A DNA stretch of 14,449 bases from Acidimicrobiales bacterium. Its GTDB lineage: Bacteria > Actinomycetota > Acidimicrobiia > Acidimicrobiales > Ilumatobacteraceae. Every line of letters begins with the position of its first letter. Position 1 is the stretch's first letter. A model generated the notes under the pieces. That model did not search any database. It was given only the letters and a program-made list of their open reading frames with translations, and was not told the origin of the DNA. This document shows positions 9,466 through 14,449 of the stretch, one piece after another. The stretch spans positions 1-14,449 of the forward strand of contig JAURHL010000032.1 in assembly GCA_030833305.1 (NCBI GenBank), in the 5' to 3' direction. Made by a program: the position numbers and the translations under genes.

Positions 9466-9959
9466 GAGTTCGCTCCCTTGAACTGGACGGGAATGCGACC
9501 GACCGAATAGTCCTTGCGCAGTGGATGCCCGTCCCAATCCTCGGGCATGAGGATGCGCGTGAGGTCCGGGTGACCGTCGAAGGACACCCCGTACATGTCG
9601 AAGACCTCGCGTTCCATGGCTTCGGTGCCCGGCCACAACTCGAACACCGACGCGATGGTGGCGTCGGTCTCGGGGACCTGCACGCGAACTCGGATGCGAT
9701 CGCGGGTGGCGATGGAAGTCAGATTCAGCACGACCTCGAAACGTTCCGCGTCGACGCCCGACGGCAACTCACGACCCGGATGCGTGAGATAGTCGACCGC
9801 GGTCAGGTCGCTGCACATGGCGAAGCCGTCGTCGAGCAACTTCTTCAACACCTTGACGTAGTCGGCGCGCGACGGATGGACGACCTTTTGACCACGCGAA
9901 TACGAGACGGGACTGCCGTGCAGCGTCTCGGGTTGCGGTGCCTCCTGTACGTCGGTCAT
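9462..9959 (-). CDS. nuoC: NADH-quinone oxidoreductase subunit C (NuoC), 30-kDa type
   Basis: NuoC (30-kDa subunit) is a structural part of the connecting module that packs against NuoD. The 165-residue protein has the family signature near its C-terminus: EREVFDMYGVSFDGHPDLTR (116-135), followed by ILMPEDWDGHPLRKDY (136-151). The N-terminal half holds a smaller alpha/beta domain with VDYLTHPG near 55-62. It is shorter than the mycobacterial form, lacking much N-terminal extension, but covers the whole conserved domain. The ATG at 9959 overlaps the nuoB TGA by 4 bases (ATGA), and its stop overlaps the GTG start of nuoD by 4 bases. Confidence 0.96.
   Translation of the reverse strand: MTDVQEAPQPETLHGSPVSYSRGQKVVHPSRADYVKVLKKLLDDGFAMCSDLTAVDYLTHPGRELPSGVDAERFEVVLNLTSIATRDRIRVRVQVPETDATIASVFELWPGTEAMEREVFDMYGVSFDGHPDLTRILMPEDWDGHPLRKDYSVGRIPVQFKGANS
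9473..9479 (-). promoter_or_regulatory. Ribosome binding site deciding the GTG start of nuoD
   Basis: AAGGGAG is 7 bases before the GTG at 9465, inside the last codons of nuoC. It favours this start over later in-frame GTG or ATG codons. Confidence 0.6.
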
Positions 9960-10555
9960 GCCGGGACTCCCCCGCGCGACGCCGACAGCTGCACCGGCGA
10001 CGTCTGGGCACCGATCTCGGTGATGTGCAGGTTCGCTCCCGCTCCCGTCTGCGCGCGTCGACGCATGATCTCGCCGTCCTCGATCTTCTGGTGAAGGGTT
10101 TCGATGGCGTGAATCAGGGTCTCGGGCGTCGGTGGGCAACCCGGTGCGTACACGTCGACCGGAACGATCTGATCGACACCCTGGATGATGGCGTAGTTGT
10201 TGAACATGCCACCGCTCGACGCGCAGACGCCCATCGAGATGACCCACTTGGGTTCCATCATCTGGTCGTACACCTGACGGAGCACCGGAGCCATCTTCTG
10301 GCTCACGCGACCGGCGACGATCATGATGTCGGCCTGACGCGGCGAAGCGCGGAACACTTCCATGCCGAATCGTGCGATGTCGTAGTGCGGGCCACCGGTG
10401 CCCATCATCTCGATGGCGCAGCACGCCAATCCGAAGGTGGCCCCCCAACTCGAGCGACTGCGCGCCCACTTGACGAGGTCCTCGATCTTCCCGGTGACGA
10501 TGTTGTGGTCGAGGCCACCGAGTCCATCGTCGAGCACGTTACGCAACACACTCAT
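9956..10555 (-). CDS. nuoB: NADH-quinone oxidoreductase subunit B (NuoB), N2 cluster
   Basis: NuoB holds cluster N2, the last iron-sulfur centre, which passes electrons to quinone. The 199-residue protein shows the tandem cysteines C45-C46 in FGLACCAIEMM, then C111 (MGVCASSGGMFNNY) and C140 (VYAPGCPPTPE). These four ligands fall at the same residue numbers as in the Thermus subunit, which supports the chosen start. An amphipathic N-terminal part and a 35-residue C-terminal tail rich in Gln, Gly and Ser lie outside the core. The ATG at 10555 is 16 bases after the nuoA stop, the largest gap in the window, and has a strong GGAGGT site 5 bases upstream. The stop overlaps nuoC. Confidence 0.97.
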   Translation of the reverse strand: MSVLRNVLDDGLGGLDHNIVTGKIEDLVKWARSRSSWGATFGLACCAIEMMGTGGPHYDIARFGMEVFRASPRQADIMIVAGRVSQKMAPVLRQVYDQMMEPKWVISMGVCASSGGMFNNYAIIQGVDQIVPVDVYAPGCPPTPETLIHAIETLHQKIEDGEIMRRRAQTGAGANLHITEIGAQTSPVQLSASRGGVPA

Positions 10556-10560
10556 GTCGA

Positions 10561-10566
10561 ACCTCC
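10561..10566 (-). promoter_or_regulatory. Strong ribosome binding site of nuoB
   Basis: GGAGGT lies in the 16-base nuoA-nuoB gap, 5 bases before the nuoB ATG. This is the largest spacer in the window and the ribosome site fills much of it. Confidence 0.75.
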
Positions 10567-10571
10567 GCCGC

Positions 10572-11036
10572 TCAGGCTGCCCGGTCGTCGTCGATGCGGC
10601 CCTCGAGGCCGACGCGACGAATGGTCGAAGACGACGTACGCGTGTCGGAGACCCCGTCGACCAGACGACGCGCCTTGGCCACCGGACCCCAGTCGAGCGC
10701 GCCGCGAGCCACCACGTAGACGAACGCGAGGAAGAAAACCGCGCTGAACGCCACCATCTCCCAGAAGGCGAAGGCACCGAGTTCGGCGCGGTTGACGGCG
10801 TACGGATAGATGAAGATGATCTCGATGTCGAACATGATGAACAACATCGCGACGATGTAGAAGCTCACCGGGAAACGCTCCGGTGGTTCACGGCTCGGCA
10901 CGATGCCGCACTCGTACGGGGCCTCCTTGGCGACCGACGGACGACGAGGGGCCAGCAATCTGGATGCGACGAAGCTCAGTGCCCCGAACAGGATGCCCAA
11001 CACCATCAGGGCGATCACCGGCAGGTACTGACCCAT
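10572..11036 (-). CDS. nuoA: NADH-quinone oxidoreductase subunit A (NuoA)
   Basis: NuoA (ND3 type) is a three-helix membrane subunit at the join between the two arms of complex I. In the 154-residue product, helix 1 is at about 5-28. The loop with EAPYECGI (38-45, with the conserved C43 that reports enzyme state in mitochondria) follows. Helix 2 carries FDIEIIFIYPYA (69-80, with conserved D70 and E72), and helix 3 is at about 91-110. A basic, Ser/Thr-rich tail of about 40 residues follows helix 3 and makes it somewhat longer than the usual 120-145 residues. The ATG at 11036 is only 3 bases after the stop of the preceding unrecognised gene, with a GAAGG-like site inside that gene's last codons. 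This is the first complex I gene of the block. Confidence 0.96.
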   Translation of the reverse strand: MGQYLPVIALMVLGILFGALSFVASRLLAPRRPSVAKEAPYECGIVPSREPPERFPVSFYIVAMLFIMFDIEIIFIYPYAVNRAELGAFAFWEMVAFSAVFFLAFVYVVARGALDWGPVAKARRLVDGVSDTRTSSSTIRRVGLEGRIDDDRAA

Positions 11037-11039
11037 CGG

Positions 11040-11858
11040 TCAGACCTTCGCGGGGATGGCCAGGCCGCGATTCACGGCAACGATGCGATCACGGCGGTGC
11101 AACATCCAACAACACAGGAGGAAGATGATCGTGGAGCCGAAGGTGATGAAGGCCGCTGGCTGACGCTTGGTACCGAGATCACGGATCATGACGACGTATT
11201 GATGAGGTTGCGACTCGTCGATCACCGGACGCGCGGGAGCTCGACCCGGTTCGGTGCGTTGCGGGATCAGAGGCGCGATCTCCACGACGGCGTACGAAGG
11301 CTTGTGGAAGAAGGCGAAGAAGTCGAACTCGTCGCCGATCTTCGGATAGCGCTCACCACCTCGCACGTACACCCGCGTCGCTTCGTATTCTCCGGCCGCG
11401 TACATCTCGGCTTCGATCTGAATGATCTCGTCCGCGGCGGCGATGGCCTGTCCGCGTCCACGATCGTCGGAGGGCAACAAGTTCCAACCCTCGGACTCCA
11501 TGGCCGCTCCCGATGCATCGGCGATCTCGGTGAACGATGCGCCCTCGTCGACCTCGATCGGTGAATCCACCACTTCGGCGTCGAGCAAGTACTGGCCCTC
11601 GCGGACGATCGAGAAGGGTTCGGCCGGCTTCCACGACGGGGAGTTGCCGACCAAGCCGATGCCGTAGACCATCCAGATGATGCCCATCAGCATCATCCAG
11701 CCGGCCAACCCGGCGATCGACACCAGGAATCCCAAGCGCGCACCGATGTTGGTGCCCAGCAAGAGGTAGACGCTGCCACACAGCGCCACGGTTCCGATGA
11801 TGACGGTGAGGAGACCCCGGATCTCGGGCTCCCAACCAATGGCAAGAAGTGCGCTCAT
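11040..11858 (-). CDS. Unrecognised membrane protein between complex III and complex I genes
   Basis: I do not recognise this 272-residue protein. It has two hydrophobic segments near the N-terminus (about 14-34 and 41-68), a mostly hydrophilic region at 72-233, and a third hydrophobic helix at about 235-252 followed by the basic HRRDR. By the positive-inside rule the 160-residue middle region should lie outside the cytoplasm. That region is rich in Glu, Asp and Ala, has a helical-looking stretch at 136-157, and shows no CxxCH haem site, no Fe-S pattern and no obvious nucleotide-binding motif. Its only cysteines are in the membrane (C27, C249, C250). The ATG at 11858 overlaps the cytochrome c stop by 4 bases and its TGA is 3 bases before nuoA, so it is translated together with both complexes. 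An accessory or assembly role in one of them, or a link between them, is inference from position only. Existence as a real gene is well supported by the tight junctions and codon use. Confidence 0.88.
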   Translation of the reverse strand: MSALLAIGWEPEIRGLLTVIIGTVALCGSVYLLLGTNIGARLGFLVSIAGLAGWMMLMGIIWMVYGIGLVGNSPSWKPAEPFSIVREGQYLLDAEVVDSPIEVDEGASFTEIADASGAAMESEGWNLLPSDDRGRGQAIAAADEIIQIEAEMYAAGEYEATRVYVRGGERYPKIGDEFDFFAFFHKPSYAVVEIAPLIPQRTEPGRAPARPVIDESQPHQYVVMIRDLGTKRQPAAFITFGSTIIFLLCCWMLHRRDRIVAVNRGLAIPAKV

Positions 11859-12919
11859 AGTTCGTTCCGGACGTAGTTCACGATCTCTTGGATCTGCTCA
11901 TCGGTGAGGAGGCTTCCGAACCCGGGCATACGACCACTGCCCTGTCCCTGCACTCCGTACTTCACTCCGTACTTGGAGCCCGACTTGATGAAGTCGATCA
12001 TCTCCTGCTCGGTGGCGAAGTGACTGTTGGTGGCACCACCGGTGAGGTTCCAACCGAAGGCACCCGCACCCGTGTTGCCCGGCTCGCCCCAACTCCAGCC
12101 CGGAGTGTGACAACGCGCGCAGCTGTAGGCGCCGGCACCGAGTTCCAGATTGAACAGTGCTTCGCCGATCGAATCGAAGGTTCCGTCCTCCACCGCTTTC
12201 TCGGCGGCGGCCTGGATCTTGTCCTGCTCGGACACCGGCAGGTGTCCCCCTTCGCAATTCAAGGGATCGGCGTCCTGAACGATGCAGTCCTCGCGCGGGA
12301 TCTGAATGCTGTGCAGGTACGCGATGAGGGTCTCGATCTGCTGCGAGTTCATCGGTCCACCGCCCTTGGTCCCCCATGGGGACATGGGAGAGAACGGTCG
12401 TCCGTATTCGAGGATGAACTGCACCTCGCTGTCGTCGAATCGGTAGAACACCGTGTTCAAGGCCGGAGCCTTCCAGGTCACCGACTTCACTTCACCGGTC
12501 TTGGAATCGGTGACGGTCCACGGGGCCGCACCGCCGGTGGCGTTCATTCCGCCGTGGCATCCGGCGCAGTTGAAGCCTCCCTCAGCCGTGGAGGCGAACA
12601 AGTTCGATCCCCACGTCACGAATCGACCGGCCTGACCGTTGATGGCACCCTGCTGGCGGCTGGGCTCGTACACCCAATAGGCCGGAAGGCCGATGGTGAT
12701 GGTGGCGAGCAACAACACGCCGTAGAACTGCACGCGCTCGAGGCGCTTGCCCTCGAGTTCTTCGTCCTCGAAGTACTTCTTGCGGTTGGCGGCCAGTTCG
12801 ATCTCGGAACCGATTTCGGCCCGACCCGCACCGCGGTTCATGAACGCGTAGACGACCCAGCCAGCGACGAAGATCAGGGAGAGGACGACGGCGATGGTGG
12901 TGGTGGCGAGAGCGATCAT
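11855..12919 (-). CDS. Membrane-anchored dihaem cytochrome c of the quinol:cytochrome c reductase
   Basis: This 354-residue cytochrome has two haem c sites, CAGCH (118-122) and CARCH (267-271). Candidate Met axial ligands are M179 (FSPMSPWG) or M190 for the first haem and M331 (GRMPGFG) for the second. Two hydrophobic helices precede the haem domains (about 5-26 and 65-83), joined by a charged stretch that should be cytoplasmic, so both haems would sit outside the membrane. The two haem domains are separated by a polar linker with two extra cysteines (C212, C222) that could form a disulfide. It likely takes electrons from the Rieske protein and passes them to a terminal oxidase, the role of QcrC in actinobacteria. 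However, QcrC has one membrane helix at each end, while this protein has no C-terminal helix. The start has a GGAGGT site 8 bases upstream and lies 2 bases after the Rieske stop. The end overlaps the next gene by 4 bases. Confidence 0.92.
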   Translation of the reverse strand: MIALATTTIAVVLSLIFVAGWVVYAFMNRGAGRAEIGSEIELAANRKKYFEDEELEGKRLERVQFYGVLLLATITIGLPAYWVYEPSRQQGAINGQAGRFVTWGSNLFASTAEGGFNCAGCHGGMNATGGAAPWTVTDSKTGEVKSVTWKAPALNTVFYRFDDSEVQFILEYGRPFSPMSPWGTKGGGPMNSQQIETLIAYLHSIQIPREDCIVQDADPLNCEGGHLPVSEQDKIQAAAEKAVEDGTFDSIGEALFNLELGAGAYSCARCHTPGWSWGEPGNTGAGAFGWNLTGGATNSHFATEQEMIDFIKSGSKYGVKYGVQGQGSGRMPGFGSLLTDEQIQEIVNYVRNEL

Positions 12920-12921
12920 GA

Positions 12922-13779
12922 TCAGTGACCTCCCCCACCCGTGATGCAGTGCGGACCTTCGGCCTCTTGACCGGTGGTGTTGACACCAATGGCCGGACCG
13001 TTGAAGACCGCGCCGGTGTCGACGACCACGTTGCCATTGCTGACCGACACACCGAATCGATCCATTCCGCGCGGAGCGGGACCGGCCTTCTTCTCACCGA
13101 CACGGTTGTATTGCGAACCGTGGCAGGGGCATTCGAACCACTGCGAGCTCTTGCACTCGGGCACGCGGCAGCCGAGGTGCGGACATTTCTGGTACAGCGC
13201 GACGAGACCCGCTTCCATGCCGGCCAACACCGACGGTTGGTTCGAGTAGGCCTTGCGGGCCTTGGGAAGAGCATCGGTCGGGTAAGCCGTCAACCAGGTG
13301 CGCGCCTCGGGCTTGTAGACGAAACCCTTCTCGCTTCGGATCTGAACGAGGAGGTCGTCGAGGCGACCCACGGTCACCTTCGAACCGAAACCGCCACCGG
13401 CTCGCGGCCACAGGAACGCCACCACCGCGACACCGAAAGCCCCGAGGCTCGCCGTCATCATGGAGACGGTGGCACGGTTGAAGAACTGACGACGCGAGAC
13501 TCCGAGGGTTTCCTCGTCGGGTGCCTGCCACGCCACGGGAGCGACCTCGCTGGCCTTCTCGAGAGCCGTCGAACGCGCGGTCTTCTCGGCACTTTCGTAC
13601 GCTGCTCCGCTGGGGCCCGCACCGGACTCGGCCTTGATCGCCTTGTCGCGCTTGACCGTCTCGCGCGACAACGCGCCCGCGCCGCGCACGTCGGAGCGAC
13701 GCGCCGAGGTGACGAGCACGATGGCGGCGGCCACGACCAGAACGGCCACGGCGATGATGATGGTTGTTGCTGGTGTCAT
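12922..13779 (-). CDS. qcrA: Rieske [2Fe-2S] protein of the quinol:cytochrome c reductase
   Basis: This is the Rieske subunit that takes one electron from quinol at the Qo site and delivers it to cytochrome c. In the 285-residue product the cluster-binding boxes are CPHLGC (199-204) and CPCHGS (217-222). Expected ligands are C199, H201, C217 and H220, with C204-C219 as the disulfide. An N-terminal helix (about 5-23) is followed by a polar stretch of about 70 residues. A twin-arginine motif, SRRQFF (95-100), and a second helix (103-124) come next, and then the Rieske domain. An internal Tat motif after Sec-type helices is known for actinobacterial QcrA, although those have three helices and here I see two. 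The tail ends in GGGGH after a lone C278. I chose the ATG at 13779, which has GAGGA 10 bases upstream. An earlier start at 13818 would add 13 residues inside cytochrome b. The stop is 2 bases before the cytochrome c gene. Confidence 0.94.
   Translation of the reverse strand: MTPATTIIIAVAVLVVAAAIVLVTSARRSDVRGAGALSRETVKRDKAIKAESGAGPSGAAYESAEKTARSTALEKASEVAPVAWQAPDEETLGVSRRQFFNRATVSMMTASLGAFGVAVVAFLWPRAGGGFGSKVTVGRLDDLLVQIRSEKGFVYKPEARTWLTAYPTDALPKARKAYSNQPSVLAGMEAGLVALYQKCPHLGCRVPECKSSQWFECPCHGSQYNRVGEKKAGPAPRGMDRFGVSVSNGNVVVDTGAVFNGPAIGVNTTGQEAEGPHCITGGGGH
12928..12933 (-). promoter_or_regulatory. Strong ribosome binding site of the dihaem cytochrome c gene
   Basis: GGAGGT, preceded by more G residues, sits in the last codons of the Rieske gene 8 bases before the cytochrome c ATG at 12919. 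Confidence 0.7.
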
Positions 13780-13789
13780 GTGTGGAGAT

Positions 13790-13794
13790 TCCTC
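13790..13794 (-). promoter_or_regulatory. Ribosome binding site deciding the Rieske start
   Basis: GAGGA overlaps the cytochrome b stop codon and is 10 bases before the ATG at 13779. It supports that start rather than one inside cytochrome b. Confidence 0.5.
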
Positions 13795-14368
13795 ACAACT
13801 CGAAGAACAGGCCGTCACGCCACGGGAAGACGAAGTTGAATCCGGGACCGCGGAAGAACGAGCCGATCATCACGAGCACCGCCCAGAACATCAGGTGCAC
13901 GGTCATGATCGAGGTCGCGAACTTGCGATCCTCGGGCTTGTTCGACGGGTTCTTGTCGATGTACGGCGCCAGGATCAGCGCGAACAGGGCGATGCCCGGA
14001 ATGGTCACGCCGGCCACCATCGGGTGGAACATGGTGAGCAATTCCTGCAGACCGAGGAAGTACCACGGGGCCTTCGACGGGTTGGGCGTCTGGTTCGGGT
14101 TGGCCAACTGCAAGAGCGGCGCGTTCACGAAGATCGAGAAGAAGAACAAGAACGCGGTGCACGCCAGGGCCGCGACGAACTCCACGGCCAACAGGTGCGG
14201 CCACGTGTGAACCTTGTCGACCGGGGTGGCTTTCACGTCCTGGATCGAACCCGACTTGACCACGGTCAACAGTCGCTGCGTGTGCCCACCGGGTCCGGCG
14301 CCGACCGGCACTCCGCCCGAAGCGGGGGCGGCGGCCACGACGGCCGCCACCTTGGTCCTCCAACTCAT
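13793..14368 (-). CDS. Cytochrome b C-terminal domain (subunit IV/PetD-like), probably frameshifted 5' end
   Basis: This frame encodes the C-terminal, non-haem half of cytochrome b, which contributes the Qo quinol site. From the ATG at 14368 it gives 191 residues. After a low-complexity Ala/Gly/Pro start (6-28) come a conserved-looking polar stretch (30-54) and a helix at about 57-81. The Qo-region motif PSKAPWYFLGLQELL (97-111) follows, then helices at about 118-136 and 150-171, ending in GLFFEL. The family's PEWY motif reads APWY here. The ATG forms a TGATG junction, but it lacks a good ribosome site. Its first codons look uncharacteristic, and an adjacent frame upstream is clearly coding, so it is probably not the true start. 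More likely this is the 3' part of a longer cytochrome b gene broken by one extra base near 14354. The stop is 13 bases before the Rieske start. Confidence 0.85.
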   Translation of the reverse strand: MSWRTKVAAVVAAAPASGGVPVGAGPGGHTQRLLTVVKSGSIQDVKATPVDKVHTWPHLLAVEFVAALACTAFLFFFSIFVNAPLLQLANPNQTPNPSKAPWYFLGLQELLTMFHPMVAGVTIPGIALFALILAPYIDKNPSNKPEDRKFATSIMTVHLMFWAVLVMIGSFFRGPGFNFVFPWRDGLFFEL

Positions 14369-14449
14369 CAGCCTGCATGCCGAGCATGGTGCCGATACCG
14401 ACGAGCGCCGGATCGATCACGTAGCCGCGGGCCTTCTGGGCGTTGGTGG
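14355..14449 (-). CDS. Out-of-frame 5' piece of the cytochrome b gene, cut by window end
   Basis: At the right edge a second frame reads TNAQKARGYVIDPALVGIGT then MLGMQADELED, ending in GAC at 14357-14355. Its third codon positions are nearly all G or C, as in the other genes here, while the other two frames give either Arg/His-rich text or an early TGA. After 14355 this frame turns into an Arg-rich shadow that stays open to 13815 across the cytochrome b domain, so it cannot be a separate gene with its own stop. Dropping one C of the pair 14354-14355 joins it smoothly to the downstream frame (...ELEDKVAAVVAAA...). I read it as the linker between the haem-binding N-terminal half of cytochrome b, or a longer subunit IV start, and the C-terminal domain. 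The haem-ligating half would lie beyond the window. No motif in this short piece names it by itself. Confidence 0.65.

Noticed and set aside
8212..9510. Plus-strand open frame of 432 codons opposite nuoD
   Set aside because: Its composition is His/Glu/Val-rich shadow text, it lies wholly over nuoD, and it shows no family motif.
10556..10571. Possible promoter or terminator in the nuoA-nuoB gap
   Set aside because: The gap is 16 bases and is mostly occupied by the nuoB ribosome site, with no room for a promoter and no hairpin.
12887..12912. GGT/GGC-rich short repeat on the plus strand
   Set aside because: It is the reverse complement of Thr/Ala/Val codons in the first helix of the cytochrome c protein, with no sign of a functional repeat.
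13815..14420. 201-codon minus-strand frame as a separate gene
   Set aside because: Only its first 20 or so codons look coding. The rest is an Arg-rich shadow of the cytochrome b domain, better explained by a frame break.

Overview
This GC-rich window (roughly 60% GC by eye) is one unbroken gene block, all read on the minus strand. It encodes the end of a quinol:cytochrome c oxidoreductase (complex III, b6f-like) followed by most of a proton-pumping NADH dehydrogenase (complex I). The separate nuoC and nuoD genes, GTG starts, high G/C at third codon positions, internal Tat motif in the Rieske protein and membrane-anchored dihaem cytochrome c suggest an actinobacterium. The class Acidimicrobiia is my best guess. 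This placement is inferred from gene content and remembered family features, not from a search.

Layout in the direction of transcription, from high to low coordinates: out-of-frame 5' piece of a cytochrome b gene (14355-14449), cytochrome b C-terminal domain (13793-14368), Rieske protein (12922-13779), dihaem cytochrome c (11855-12919), a membrane protein I do not recognise (11040-11858), then nuoA (10572-11036), nuoB, nuoC, nuoD, nuoE, nuoF, nuoG, nuoH, nuoI, nuoJ, nuoK and the first 341 codons of nuoL (1-1023), which runs off the window. nuoM and nuoN would be expected beyond coordinate 1.

No gap between genes exceeds 16 bases. Most junctions overlap by 1 base (TGATG) or 4 bases (ATGA/GTGA), so this reads as a translationally coupled operon with no internal promoter or terminator that I can see. 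Together the genes describe electron flow from NADH (NuoEFG) through the NuoB/NuoD quinone site into a quinone, probably menaquinone, with proton pumping by NuoHJKL. Quinol is then oxidised by cytochrome b/Rieske and electrons pass to the dihaem cytochrome c. All iron-sulfur ligands expected in NuoB, E, F, G and I can be found.

Points worth a second look are a one-base reading-frame break in the cytochrome b gene near 14354, the unrecognised three-helix protein between the two complexes, an extra segment in NuoF between its last two cluster cysteines, a Qo motif without its usual glutamate, and a similar N-terminal anchor on the Rieske and cytochrome c proteins. I see no mobile element, RNA gene, CRISPR array or defence system.
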